Notes under the pieces: model-generated
What the model saw: only the letters and a program-made list of their open reading frames with translations
The model's database searches: none
What the model was told of the DNA's origin: nothing
Shown here: positions 42,278 through 53,920 of the stretch, piece after piece
Layout of the letters: every line of letters begins with the position of its first letter
Position numbering within the stretch: position 1 is the first letter of the stretch
NCBI GenBank assembly: GCA_029721515.1
Contig: CM056552.1
Coordinates: 28,534,392-28,598,391, forward strand
Source: Synanceia verrucosa
Lineage: Eukaryota > Chordata > Actinopteri > Perciformes > Synanceiidae
Length of the DNA: 64,000 bases
Reading direction: 5' to 3'
Position numbers and translations under genes: made by a program

Positions 42278-43213
42278 ATTCTGCGGAAATATGGTATTGG
42301 GAGGAATATGTTCACACAATAACCAGCAATGAATATTCAGGGATATATTGAACATGGAATATGGTAATTTTTCATCTGGTTTTGTGTTTTTATTGTCTGA
42401 TATCTCTTTGCAAAGTGAAAACAGGTAATATGGATATGTTGTGTCTTTGGTGATGCAGTGAATGTTTCTGGCTTTGACTTTTTAGAGATGTGATTCATGA
42501 ATGAATACAATAAAGAGAAATGTACGTAGTGTCTCCCACTGTGTCGTTTTGTGGTCTGTTTCGCTGGATGTCCGGTATCCAGGAGCACAGAGACCTGCAC
42601 AAAGCCCAGGCTGCTCAGTTTCATGAACAGTTTGTAGTGCATTATAGTGTTTAATGCTGAGCCACAAAGTCCACAAACAGCATCCTTACATTCTTTTGGT
42701 CCAGGTGTGTGAAGGCTGTTGAAATGACATCATCTGTTTGCTCCTTAAACAACTTGGAGACACCATCTGGACCAGCTGCTGAACAAATATCACCACATGA
42801 GAATCTGATTATATCAACAGAGATGTGGCTCAAGAGACTGATTCAACATGGTTTGACACGCTCAGAACTAATAGAGGTTGTAAAGGTGTGGCTATACACA
42901 CTATTGTTGTTATTTATAAAATAAGTTGTCACGAGCAGCAATTTGCAGATGTTAACATCATATCACAATTACTGCAGTGGATTTGAATGTCGCTACTTTG
43001 AGATAAAACCATCAGTACTATGAAGATTTAATGTCATTAACATCTTAACACTCTGACAATTTCTATTGTGTCTTTCAGGGATTGTAGTGGATCAGTTTTA
43101 GTGAAGATACTGATGTTAGTGTTAGTGATAGTGATATTTCAGAGGGATTACTAATATTTTTTATCAATTTCCAAAAAGAAAGAAAAATCCGCAAACAGGG
43201 AAATTCACATTAT
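42278..43213. other. Intergenic, no recognised feature
   Basis: AT-rich. Scattered short ORFs have no recognisable motif. Confidence 0.35.
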
Positions 43214-43217
43214 CTAC

Positions 43218-43253
<36 letters not shown>

Positions 43254-44369
43254 TTACTAGGGCTGTGAAAGATTACAATTTTAATCAGATTAATCACAGG
43301 TTTTTGTGGATTAATTTCGATTAAGTTCCATTCATTTTTAATCTATATTAATCACGTGTTTTTCATGAGAAAACAGACTGAAGAAAGAAGGGAATATATC
43401 TGCACTGAATGTGTTTTTTAAACAGCTTCAACTGTCACTGCTGCTGTTCTACCTTCCCCTGTGCAATAGAATTTATTTATTCTGTACATTCTGTTGTAAA
43501 TTCATATTCATTATCATATTTGTATATAAGACAATTTTTATACTTTTTTGTATTGAGATTTATTTACTTATTTTTTCATACTCCTTTCTTATTTTTACAC
43601 TTATTTTGTTCTTGTAAACTGAAAAGGGAGAAGCTCTACAGTTTGGTTGTACAATGATATAATGACAATAATTCTTCTAGTTTCAACAACACAACATGAG
43701 ACAACTGTACAACCTTTTGTCTCTTAGTTTTTATCCACAATCAACCATCGTTTGTCTATCTGCTCCACTTGTGCGTCAGGGTTGAATGACACGCTGTGTC
43801 TCCTCCTGTTGGAGACTAAGTGGACTGCATATTTGGCCACTGTTTAAGCTCGTAAACTGCACAGGAAGCCTCGATCAGCAACGCGTGAACATCAGAGCAG
43901 CTCCAATGATCAATGAGGGGCATTGATGGAGTTTATCAGTCGATATAAAGGCTCACATTGTACATCTGTGCAGAGTCACACAAAACGCTGCTCGGCATGT
44001 ATTTTTCACATCGACCCTCACTTCATGTTTTTAATCCAAAAGCTGCATCGTCACTCACAGACAGACAGAGTGCCTCGGTGTGGACCAACCACTGCGGTGA
44101 GCGTCACTGCCTCTGTATAGAGGTCTGCAGAGACTCAGAGGCTCTGTGGCCTCCTTTGAGAGGAGACACAGTATTAGAAACTTGTCTGGTTGTTTGTGCT
44201 TCCTGTCACTATCAAGATCAACTGACCATTTGCACCGGTAAAATGTGCGAAATGCGTTGCTGGAGACATTCAGTGTCATTCTGCACTGCAGATGAGTTAA
44301 TTGCGTTAAAATTTTTCATCAGATTAATTATGATGATGGATTAATCCGCGTTAAAACGCTAATTTCCAA

Positions 44370-44402
<33 letters not shown>
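43214..44402. repeat. (CTAT)n microsatellite split by an inserted element
   Basis: (ctat)n at 43214-43252 and again at 44372-44402, with unique-type sequence between, so one tract was probably divided by an insertion. Confidence 0.75.
43258..44370. mobile_element. Non-autonomous DNA element (aatcagattaat-rich ends)
   Basis: Starts tagggctgtgaaagattaca with taatcagattaatcac, and ends with catcagattaattatgatga and attaatccgcgttaaaacgc, inverse-like AT-rich arms. This is a common fish miniature element type. No coding. The exact target duplication was not resolved because of the flanking microsatellite. Confidence 0.6.
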
Positions 44403-44610
44403 CCTACATACAGTTGTAAAAAAAAGTACACCATATCGACTCAATAAAAATGAGGCAACAGGCTGCACAAGGTTTGGTATTGGCATTGGCATTTAATATG
44501 AGTAGATTCAAATAGAAAACAGACTTAATTATCACCTAAACTAAAATATTGAGTTGATTTGAAAAAGATAAAGTCTCTACTGTGTAAATAGTACTAATAA
44601 AAATGATTTA

Positions 44611-45632
44611 CAGTTTTTCTTAGCCGCTTTGGTGCATTTCTCACATCACTCTTTACATTTGCACAACAGTTAGTTCAACCTCCACAACATTTAGTCATTT
44701 GTGCTCATCAGATCTCATTCCTTCCAACAAACTGCAGATGCTTTGGACATGCATCAATTGCTTTCATACAACTCTCTGCTGTTTAATAATAAAATTAACT
44801 ATACTTGTGAATGCTGAATAGTCATTCCCTGAAAAGCTGATAATCCTCATTTCATACTTTGATGCTTTTTCATGAAAATGTCTCCTAAATTGAACAATTT
44901 CTCTCAGATGAACCTCAGCTTTCACAGGTACAGGAGGATTCCTGATGAAGTCAGGGCTAAAATTATGGATCATGTTGTCAGTCACAGACTCACAATGTTT
45001 GAGGCTGATCGAAGGTACAGATAATGTTGGGAGAACCACTGTAAAATCTATTTTTCAAACATTTCATCTGATGTAGATGAAAATATGTGGGCAGACAGAC
45101 AGGAATGTCTGGATGTGCATGAATGATTTACAGTACAGTGTATGTTATTGTTTGTAAATAAGGGTGATTTTATTCTTTTAGAATTGCAAAGAGCACATGC
45201 AGTAAAAAAGTGAAACCAAATATTCAGTGTCTTGTACTCAGTTACCTCACTCAATACAGGAATGTGTAACTTTACTGTGTAAATAGTCTGTAGTGCTGCT
45301 TTGACCATTTTTAGGTAGTGTCACAGAGATCTGACTTTTTTTCTGCATTAGAAAACACTGACAGGGTAAACTGTCATAATGAAAACATGACTAAGACATT
45401 TGACTATCCTGTTCATGAACATGATGTCAGCACTTTTCATCTTGATCACACTGACACTTTCATTGACATGAATACTTGCTTTGGATACTTGCTTTGGAAT
45501 GATGAGGAATGAACTATCTATTTTGAACAAGTGACTCACTTTTGCAGGTTATCTACTAGGTTTTGCAGTTTGTACTAATTCTTTTGAGAAATGCATTAAC
45601 TGTTGTGCAAATGTAAAGAGTGATGTGAGAAA
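44611..45632 (+). mobile_element. Relict Tc1/mariner-superfamily element
   Basis: The left end cagtttttcttagccgcttt follows TA at 44609-44610. Sub-terminal tctcacatcactctttacat and atttgcacaacagtta reappear inverted at about 45598-45632, after which the right terminus is missing. A short + strand ORF inside (44908-45024) reads like a helix-turn-helix: YRRIPDEVRAKIMDHVV. Mostly decayed. Confidence 0.6.
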
Positions 45633-45639
45633 TAGATAG

Positions 45640-45690
45640 ACAAACAGACAGACAGACAGATAGATAGATAGATATGTAGATAGTGTAGAT
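45640..45690. repeat. (AGAC)n/(AGAT)n microsatellite
   Basis: gacaaacagacagacagaca followed by gatagatagatag; replaces the expected right end of the preceding element. Confidence 0.85.
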
Positions 45691-45964
45691 CGATAGACTA
45701 CTCACAAATGTACAGAATTTTCAGAATGTATTAAAACTTTTAAAGGTGAACTTAATTTGACCTTCTTTAAATTTTTCACTGCACATGTCCAGCTGTTCAA
45801 TGTTTCAGTATTTATTGCATAACATGTTGTTCTCTAACACTGTGATTAACCACAAAAATCACAACAACTGTCTGATCCATGAATCAACCACCAAATATTC
45901 TGGTTCTATGACAATTTGTATTTAAACAGTCTTTCATCATTTTGTTCACATTTTGACGTCATTG

Positions 45965-47055
45965 AGACCAAGATGACGTCTAACAATCTATCATCAGTAC
46001 CTGGTCATCGAGAGGCTTCAAACAGGATGTTCTCAGAGGGAAGTTTCCACTGAGCATAGAGCGGTTCGCCCAGCTAGAGAGTCTGCACTCCCAGCTTCTT
46101 TGCTAGCCCCCAGTTTATCAGATTAATGTTTGCCCCTGAGTCAATGAGTGCATGGTATTTTTTAGATCTTGTTTGAGTCATGACGATTATCTTGGTTAGA
46201 GTCCGAGGAGGGATGTCCATGGTAGAAAAACAGCTCACCAACACCTCCTCTGTTTCACTGATGAACCGGGCCTTTTACGGGACACTCCAGCAAGCAGTTA
46301 CCCCGTTCATTGCATTTCCTCACGGCATTCCTCTGGAGTCAGCCAGAGATCAGCTCTGCCTTGCTGCATTGGTTCTCCTTCACGCTGTTCAGATGCGCCA
46401 TGTGGCATTCACTGTGTGGCATTCACGGCCCACCTCTCATTGCCAGTCCCTGAGCCGGAGCCAAAGGCGATTGTCCGTCTTTATGGCCAGAGTGATGAGG
46501 GAGTCCAGGTTCGGAGGCATCTCCATCCATCCATTATCTACCGCTTATCCTCATAGGGTCTTTGGGGGGGCTGGAGTCTATCCCAGCTGTCTTATGGTGA
46601 AAGGCAGGGTACACCCTGGACAAGTCTCCAGTTCATCACAGGACACATAGAGACAGACAACCACTCACACTCACATTCACACCTACGGTCAATTTAAATT
46701 AACCAATTAACCTAATCCCCATGCATGTTTTTGGATGGTGGGAGGAAGCCGGAGTACCAGAGAGAACCCACACAGACATGAGGAGGACATGCAAACTCCA
46801 CACAGAAAGGCCCCGGGCCCAGGATTCAAACCCGGTACCTTCTTGCTGTGAGGCAACCGTGCTAACCACTACACCACCGTGCCACCCCAGAGGCATCTCC
46901 ACAGACACAGATTTGTCCCAAATGGAACCAGCCAGCCCGGTAAGTGGACCAGTGGACCAGCACTGCATTCTTAAAATCCTCCTGTCACATTAACAGGTCT
47001 ACATCTTGGGCCGAAATAATCTGGGGTCTGTTGGGCGAGTTCGTACTGTGAGGGT
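45965..47055 (-). pseudogene. Relict Ty3/Gypsy gag and protease (minus strand)
   Basis: On the minus strand a gag-like start ATGGAACCCTCACAGTACG (about 47064) is followed by a PxxMQ...LTPEE-type Gag C-terminal stretch (about 46410-46300) and then the aspartic protease box YHALIDSGANINLINWGLAK (about 46158-46096). Several stops. Reverse transcriptase and integrase are absent. A SINE has inserted at 46526-46889. Confidence 0.7.
46526..46889 (-). mobile_element. Full-length SINE nested in the Gypsy relict
   Basis: Same SINE family as 41904-42263, head at the right. Flanked by the perfect 12-bp duplication GAGGCATCTCCA (46514-46525, 46890-46901). On removal the Gypsy relict is continuous. Confidence 0.94.
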
Positions 47056-47064
47056 TCCATCACG

Positions 47065-47807
47065 ACAGGAAAACCCAAAAGCACAACTCTTTCACCAAAT
47101 CTTTCACAATAAAAGTTTCTTTAGTGGAAGATAGGAAAATCTCTGGTTTGCACACAGGAAAACCGAAAATGTACTCACCCAGAGGTGGATGGCAAGAGTG
47201 AAAAACAACATAAAGCCTAATACTAATTTAACTCTAATTGCAACCTAACAATTTCTAAACTAACTCTAATTAAACTACATAAACTAACTCTAATTCTAAT
47301 TAAAAACTGAAAATGCTCATTAAAGGATTATAAACTAATCTAACTAGGAACAAAAAACGCTCACTTAAGAGGTCACTACGTAACTAATCTACAGTAACTA
47401 GGAACAAAAAACGCTCACTTAAGAGGTTACTACGTAACTAATCTACAGTAACCAAGAACAGAAAACGCTCACTTAAGAGGTCACTACGTAACTAATCTAC
47501 AGTAACCAAGAACAGAAAACGCTCACTTAAGAAGTATGTAACTAATCTAACTAAGAACAGAAAACAGTGCGGCCGTAAATATGTAACTAAGACACAAAGG
47601 CACAAAGGCAGAGGCCTAGGATAAAAGGGTACACACAGTACATAGCCAATGGCAAAACACATGGAACATGGAACAGGATTTTTTTGGGAGCAGGAGGCAA
47701 GATGAACTCACACAGGCCAGGGGGAGACCAGATTATTTAAACATGAGGAAGGGAATCACAGCTGGAAACGATCAGCTCAGAGCTGACAATCATGGGCGTA
47801 GCAGACA
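47065..47807 (-). repeat. LTR-like region of the Gypsy relict
   Basis: On the minus strand it begins TGCTACGCCCATGATTGTCA and ends near gttgtgcttttgggttttcc just before the gag start. The segment gttgtgc(a/t)tttgggtt is shared with the solo LTR at 61892-62606, so the two belong to related families. Contains the 54-bp tandem repeat. Exact ends uncertain. Confidence 0.6.
47333..47570. repeat. 54-bp tandem repeat, about 4 copies
   Basis: Unit starts taactaatctacagtaacta and continues ggaacaaaaaacgctcactt, aagaggtcactacg. Copies begin at about 47333, 47391, 47445 and 47499, nearly identical; the last is truncated. Lies inside an LTR-like region. Confidence 0.9.
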
Positions 47808-48426
47808 GGGGTATGAGTACGTTTCATCCCCCTCACTTTTGTCTGACTAAACCTCACTAAAACCTCATCAGCTTTTGTAATAAAAAATAAAATTTCGCCC
47901 GTTAAAGTAAGGAAATTGAAAATGGTTGTCGTTGTAACCTGTGCCTATCTCAAAACATTTTTCTCACCCGATAAATCCCAGTGCAACAGTTGTGTGAATA
48001 ACGTAGCCTAATCAGTTTGCGCAGCATGCCGAAAGTGCTGGCGGCGGTGCAGTGGTGCAGCCATTCAAGCAGTTTATGATAGGTTGCTGTGCCTGCCTGA
48101 TCATGGTGCTGCTGACCCACACAAACACGTGCTGCACACAGATGACTTTTCAATGAAGAGTCACTGAAAAGGTAGAATTTAATCACTGACTGTATTTTAG
48201 ATAAGCAAAATTCACTGCCTGTCATGAAGGCAGCATTTTCAGGCATAGTAGGTTAAACTGTTAACAGATGCAAATGGTTAGTTATCTATTCTAGCTAGAG
48301 GGATAGGATAGTTATCTTGCTAACGGGTAACATTTCCCAGACAGCCATTTTCCTTCTAACTGGCCTGACTTGTCTAGTTATGTCATATAATTTAGATTTA
48401 AAACTGTTGTCTTTTTGTCATGTCAA
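47808..48426. other. Intergenic, no recognised feature
   Basis: No supported ORF or repeat end. Confidence 0.35.
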
Positions 48427-49780
48427 TGTTGCTCATTCTGTGACTTTTTGTCACGCACAAAGCGAAAGAAGAGACACAGAGAAGACTCCAGGGAGTGTAA
48501 AAATAGCGAAGCAGTTTTAAAAGTGGCGGAGTCAACTTGTTTTTGGTTTTTACAGTCGAATCGGACGTCCCGCATATAATGACGATTCCAATGACGACAC
48601 TTGTTGGCCAATCAGTGGAAGGCAGTTGGCTGACATTGCGGTTTAGTTAGTGATGGGCAAAACAGTTCTTTTGACTGAACTGAATCTGTACGAATCGTTC
48701 ATTAAAAAAAGAGTTTATATAGGCTGAAGACCTATATGCATTTCTAGCCTTTTAAAATAACAAATATAGTGTATGTGATTAAATGTCAGGTTATTAAATA
48801 TTGTTATTGCACTGAAATGAAAACAAAGTGGGAACCAATCATTAAAAAGTAAAATGACAATTTATTAATCAATAATATGTAAACTATTACTATTACTAAA
48901 CTATATATTATCAGTAATAGTTTAGTTTTAGTTTACATTGTTATTTCATTCTTATTATATTATAATAAGAATAAAATATCAATGTAAATACATCCTGCGT
49001 GCATCGGTTAACGTCACTCGCTCCTCACCTCTCCTCTGCTCTTCAGTCTGTTAATATGAAAACTGTGATGTGTGTGCCTTTGTTCGAATGTGGCTTCACT
49101 TAGCATTTTACTGTTAGCTCAGAGAAACATGTCAGCGCCATGAGGGCTTATTCCCCGCTTCTAGTTCCTCCTCACGGGACTGACTGAGTGACTCTACCGG
49201 CTTTCTCGGAGGAGGACGCTGGCTTCCTCCTCCGAAGAAGCCCTTACTCGCACCCCCCCACCCCCCCCGTTCCGAGGAGCAACGAACTCTCTCCGAGTTC
49301 AGTGAACGAACCACTGCAGTTTCCTGGTAGAATCACTCGTTCATTCAGTGAACGAAACGTTCAGTGAAAGAATCGCTGCAGCTTCCTGCTAGAATCACTC
49401 GTTCGCTCAGTGAGTCGCCCCTCCCCTCCTCTTGCTGACTGGGTCATTCATCGAAGATTCACGAGTCATGAACTAACGGACGAGGCAGTTCAACTCCCGG
49501 CCACCACGCTGAGACTGAGCTCAAGTGAACTGAGAAAGGAACGAATCAGTTCAGGAAGTGATTCAGTTCAGTTCGTTCACTCAAAAGATTCTTTCTTTCG
49601 AACGAATCGTTCGCGAACGACACAACACTAGTTTTAGTATCGCTTCATCTCGCTTGGAACCAGGGCTGAGGAGGTACGGAAAAAGTACCTAGTACCAGGT
49701 ACCAGGTACTAGTGGAAAAGTGCCACAACCATGTAGAGCCGTGCTGTACCGTACCGTACTGCGCTTGTGGAAAAGTGCCA
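48427..49780 (+). mobile_element. PIF/Harbinger-type miniature element, copy C, 5'-truncated, with nested hAT
   Basis: Starts inside the family sequence (ttgctcattctgtgactttt, compare copies A and B) and ends cgcttgtggaaaagtgcca. Interrupted by 48648-49630. The left inverted end is missing. Confidence 0.82.
48648..49630. mobile_element. hAT-type element nested in copy C
   Basis: Ends tagtgatgggcaaaac and acgacacaacacta, flanked by GGTTTAGT (48640-48647) and GTTTTAGT (49631-49638). Copy A reads continuously across this site. The interior near 49270-49620 is full of short gaacga/tcgttc inverted motifs. No transposase. Confidence 0.85.
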
Positions 49781-51716
49781 CTAGTGTGATTCATGTGTTT
49801 TTCAAATGTAGACAAAACGCACTTCAATCTGCAGGGTGTCCCAATAAAATGCATACACACTTTAAATCTACAGAAAGTATGTGCTTATTATAATTCGTGT
49901 CATTTTCAAATAGAATTCACAGATATCAGTTTAATGTTTTGTCACCACTGATTCTCAAACTGACATCTAACATCTGACAGCATTAATGAACGGGGAAAAA
50001 AAAAGATTCACTTAACTGAACAGAACGGGACACGACACAGTCATCCGATACTGGAAACTTCTTTCTCTGCATCTTACTTGGGGTGGTGGAGGCTAAAATG
50101 AATATGTTGTAATATAAGTCTGTACATGAGCAATGTGGATTCCACATAACCACAATCCTCAGTCCACAGAAAACAAAACAGAGGAAGTTTACACATTGTA
50201 GGGTATGTTTCACAACGTGACAAGGCTGATTGAATGGTTACTACAGAAAGTTTCAACCAAACTGCATTGGCAACACCTTGGTTCCATGTTTACCTCCTGC
50301 TAGCTTGCACCATTCACATACAATGCAACAGGAAATACACTGTTACACATGTGGAGCCTCTGTCACTTTCACAGATTTTGGCATAACACTGTATCAAACA
50401 ATTCAGAAAATCACAGCTTGAGATAAACCTAATACCAACACAAACTGTGTTTAAACCAGGTCAATCCTGTTTGGTATTTTAATGTAAAACAATGCACTGT
50501 ATTGTGTAAAATGTTCATATGATTTCTGTGTAAACTCTTCACTGTAGGGTAACACCTACCTAGAGATGCCACATCTTTTAGTGGAATAGCAGTGAAGCAA
50601 AATTATGAAGCAGCGAGAAATGGAAATAGTCACGTTGACTTCCAGTACCTCAAAACTGTACTGGACTGCTTGAGCAAATGTACTACATTGTATTGTTATA
50701 TTTTGACCACTAGATGGCAGTAAATATCTAATAAACTATCTACTGACATTCAAACTCAGGGACCATCTATCTATCTATCTATCTATCTATTGCTAGCTAG
50801 CAAGCTAGCACCTCTCCGCTAGATACATCTTAGAACTTTGGTGGAGATTGCCACATCTGACAAAAAAAAATAAAACCTGCAGTTGTTCTTGTTGACATCA
50901 AACATTCATCTCGACTACATACCTTCTTGGTTTGCTGTTTTGCTCAGTGCTCTGATGAGTGACAGCTTCATCTATACAGTGAACACGTTATTCTGGATTT
51001 TTACATATTGTGCAGGAACTATTTGTTTATGTTCATCTTGGAATACAAAGCTGCATATTACCATTGTAGAACATGAAATTTGAGCAGCTTTTTCTGACCG
51101 AAGCTGCTGATTCTTACTAAAAACTAGGAAACATGGACATCTTCACTACTTTGGGCTTTTTTTGTTTGTGCTTACAGTAGCAGTATGTGTATGATAAGCA
51201 TGGCCCTTGCAGAGATCGTTGCAAAGAATATGAAATATTTTGTTGATGACAGCAGTATTCATATGCATGTTTGTCTTCACATCACCACCATGGCCTATTA
51301 TCACTACACAGAGCTACTTCCAAGACTTTGGGTATAGGTTAGTGTTTACATCTTGCATCCCACTCACTGTAAACATTATTAGGCTGGTTAAACTTAAAAA
51401 CTGAAGTTCAATAGCTGCCTTAAAAACACGAGTAAACTGAACATAAAGAAACACTTCATTTGAACTCAGGAAGGTAAGCTACAAGTTGCTTAATTAATGA
51501 TCATTTATTTTTGAACTTTATACTTGAGTTGAATTGAAATGACTTACTTTGTTCCATTAACCATTAAAAACATATTTCTTTTCAAAGAAACCCACAATTA
51601 TATGCTACTTCACCCCACAAAATTTAGTTATTTTAGTTGTTTAAGTCATAATTTTTGTTTGAACTTGATGCTCTGAGTTGAAACTACTAACTATATTACA
51701 TTATCCATAGAGAAAC
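49781..51716. other. Intergenic, little structure
   Basis: No supported gene. (ATCT)n at 50766-50790 and a palindromic gctagctagcaagctagc at 50792-50809. Confidence 0.4.
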
Positions 51717-51717
51717 T

Positions 51718-51905
51718 CAGAGTACCCCTGGCTGCAGTACGTAGATCGGGGAGTGCCTCAATGTGGGGCGGAGTCAGGTGTTTAACTCCACCCACATTGA
51801 GCCGTTCCATTGGCTAGAGTGTTACATTGGGTTAGGCATATCATTCTGATGCTCAACCTTGAGCCACTCCCCGATCTGCAGGCTGCAGCCAGGGGCTACT
51901 CAGAA
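51718..51905. mobile_element. Small palindromic miniature element
   Basis: Inverted arms gagtacccctggctgcag...gatcggggagtg and cactccccgatc...ctgcagccaggggctactc, with a second inverted pair inside (caatgtggg...cccacattg). No clear target duplication. Confidence 0.65.
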
Positions 51906-53155
51906 ACCCTGCTTTGGGTTTTCTTGTCAAAGGAACATAAAATTCCACATTCCTGCAATTCACATTTTTCAGTTTAACTACTATATCCTTAAATAAAATG
52001 CCTTTTCAAGTTACATTAACTCATGTTACCAAGGTAGCTATTAAAAGCCACTTTCACACTGCACAAAAAATTGTGAAAGGTTTGCTGCACATTTTAACCT
52101 GGGTCAAATGACATTCCTATAAAGCTTTCATACTGAAATTAGCGTATTGATGTAGGATATTCTAACCCGGGTCGACCCTATTGGTTCAGCATTAGGGAGT
52201 TTTCACACTGCCAGCAGTCACTGGTCTGACCTCCCTCTGTAAGAGCTGCTGCCTGTTTTATCCTCCCTTTTCTTCTTCTTGCCAGTGTGCTGCCATGATC
52301 AATAAACAGGTGTTAGATCACTAGATTATACAAGCTGGATATAAACATGGTCTTGCATGCGCTTATGGGATTCCATGAGTGGACCAAAACTTAGCAGCTC
52401 TGTAGCCCTGACAGTCACAATGACAGTCTGGACCAGGCTCGGATAAAGTAGTCCTCCGCCATTTCTGTTTTCACCTTTCTCTGCTGAGCTAATGTTCCTC
52501 TTCTTTTGTCAACAGGCAACTGCAACTAGGTGGAGTGCCTGCTAAACTGTTTCAAAAATCTTGTTTTTAGTTCTTTATCAGATCAGTCAAAATTTCATGC
52601 ACCATTTTTATTTATATTTTATTTATTTTTATGTTGTATTAATATTACAGTCACATGAATGGTCATTTGTTAGTTATGTTGACACATTTCACTGATCTGG
52701 CTTAAAACCTTGACTTAGAATACCAATAACTCATTCAATTAGGTTGAAACTCATAACGTTAATTGGAAGTAAATGACAGAAACAAGTTTTGATAACTTAT
52801 TGGACAAAAGAAAATTGTTCTGATTGAGTTTTCATGTCACTATTGATGGTGATTTTTATAGTTTGCTTCTTGCTCAGGTGGGCCCTTAATGTGTCTGCTG
52901 TGCGGTGCTAGGCAGGTGTTGCACAACAGGCTTATCACATATTTTTCATTGAGACAGAACAAAACAGCACATATGACACCAAAACAATGGTCAGCAGAAC
53001 TGCACAGCAACCCTTTCACTGGGAGTCTAAAAATGACTGGCGCTTGACTGCAGCAGCTGCTGACGTGCTGCCTTCTCTGTGCTGTGGACCAGGAGGACGA
53101 CTTTTATGACAAGGTAAAACCTTTTTGTTGTTGTTGGAAGAACATGGAGCACAGA

Positions 53156-53158
<3 letters not shown>
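51906..53158. other. Intergenic, no recognised gene
   Basis: AT-rich. About 52040-52200 has repeated 'ttcacactg' motifs and may be an old element; otherwise nothing. Confidence 0.35.
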
Positions 53159-53201
<43 letters not shown>

Positions 53202-53313
53202 AAATCAGCCATTGAGACAGCCATGGAAGAATAACCAAATCAAGGTTCATCGAACCCTGGAGCAAGGTGTCCTTGAGTTAAATAATAAACACACGCACAC
53301 ACACACACACACA
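53159..53313. repeat. (CA)n microsatellites
   Basis: (ac)n at 53159-53200 and 53290-53313; a further (ac)n at 53896-53920. Confidence 0.95.
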
Positions 53314-53518
53314 CTTGTATTACTGTCATTGTGGGGACTTTACATTGACTTACATTCATTTATGAGACACTTCCTTTGACCCTAACCATAACCGCTACCC
53401 GCATAATCCTAACCCTAACCAAAGTCTAAGCTTACACTAACATTAAATCTTTTCCAAGTTGTCAGCCTAAAAACATTATGGACCTGCATTTTGTCCCCAG
53501 AAAGAAGATGAGTCCCCA

Positions 53519-53850
53519 CAATTGGGTCGCCAGTTCAAGTCCAGGTCGGACCAAAATGTGGAGAGTGGACTGGTAGCTGGAGAGGTGCCAGTTCCTCCTC
53601 CTGGGCACTGCCGAGGTGCCCTTGAGCAAGGCACCGAACCCCCAACTGCTCGGGGCGCCTGGATAAGGGGCAGCCCCCTCACTCTGACACCTCTCCTCTA
53701 ATGCATGTGCATGTGTTTGTTTCATGACTTGTGTGTGTAATGTGCAATTGAAAAATATATGTGTGTATATATACTAACAGAGTGAAAAAATGTAATTTCC
53801 CTCATTGAGGGATTAATAAAGGAATTCTTCTTCTTCTTCTTCTTCTTCAA
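53519..53850 (+). mobile_element. SINE-like element with (TTC)n tail
   Basis: Box-B-like ccagttcaagtccagg near its head, the body gcactgccgaggtgcccttg and agcaaggcaccgaaccccca common in fish SINEs, then ggattaataaaggaattc and (ttc)n. The box A half is not evident, so it is probably 5'-truncated. Distinct from the (tgga)n family. Confidence 0.7.
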
Positions 53851-53920
53851 TGTGACTCTGTGAACACATTTATGTCCCCATAAGTAATATCTGTACACAC
53901 ACACACACACACACACACAG

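Noticed and set aside
42337..42642. 101-codon minus-strand open frame
   Set aside because: No motif, no conservation evidence, low-complexity AT-rich surroundings.
43958..44344. 128-codon plus-strand open frame
   Set aside because: Falls wholly inside the non-autonomous element at 43258-44370 and has no transposase motif.
44764..45039. 91-codon minus-strand frame
   Set aside because: It is the complement of the plus-strand helix-turn-helix relic, which fits known transposase patterns better.
47333..47570. CRISPR-like array
   Set aside because: Units are contiguous 54-bp tandem copies without unique spacers, within a retroelement, in a eukaryotic genome.
53400..53450. Telomere-like ccctaaccctaacc repeats
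   Set aside because: Only two or three imperfect units, part of a common dispersed fish repeat next to a CA microsatellite; not an interstitial telomere.
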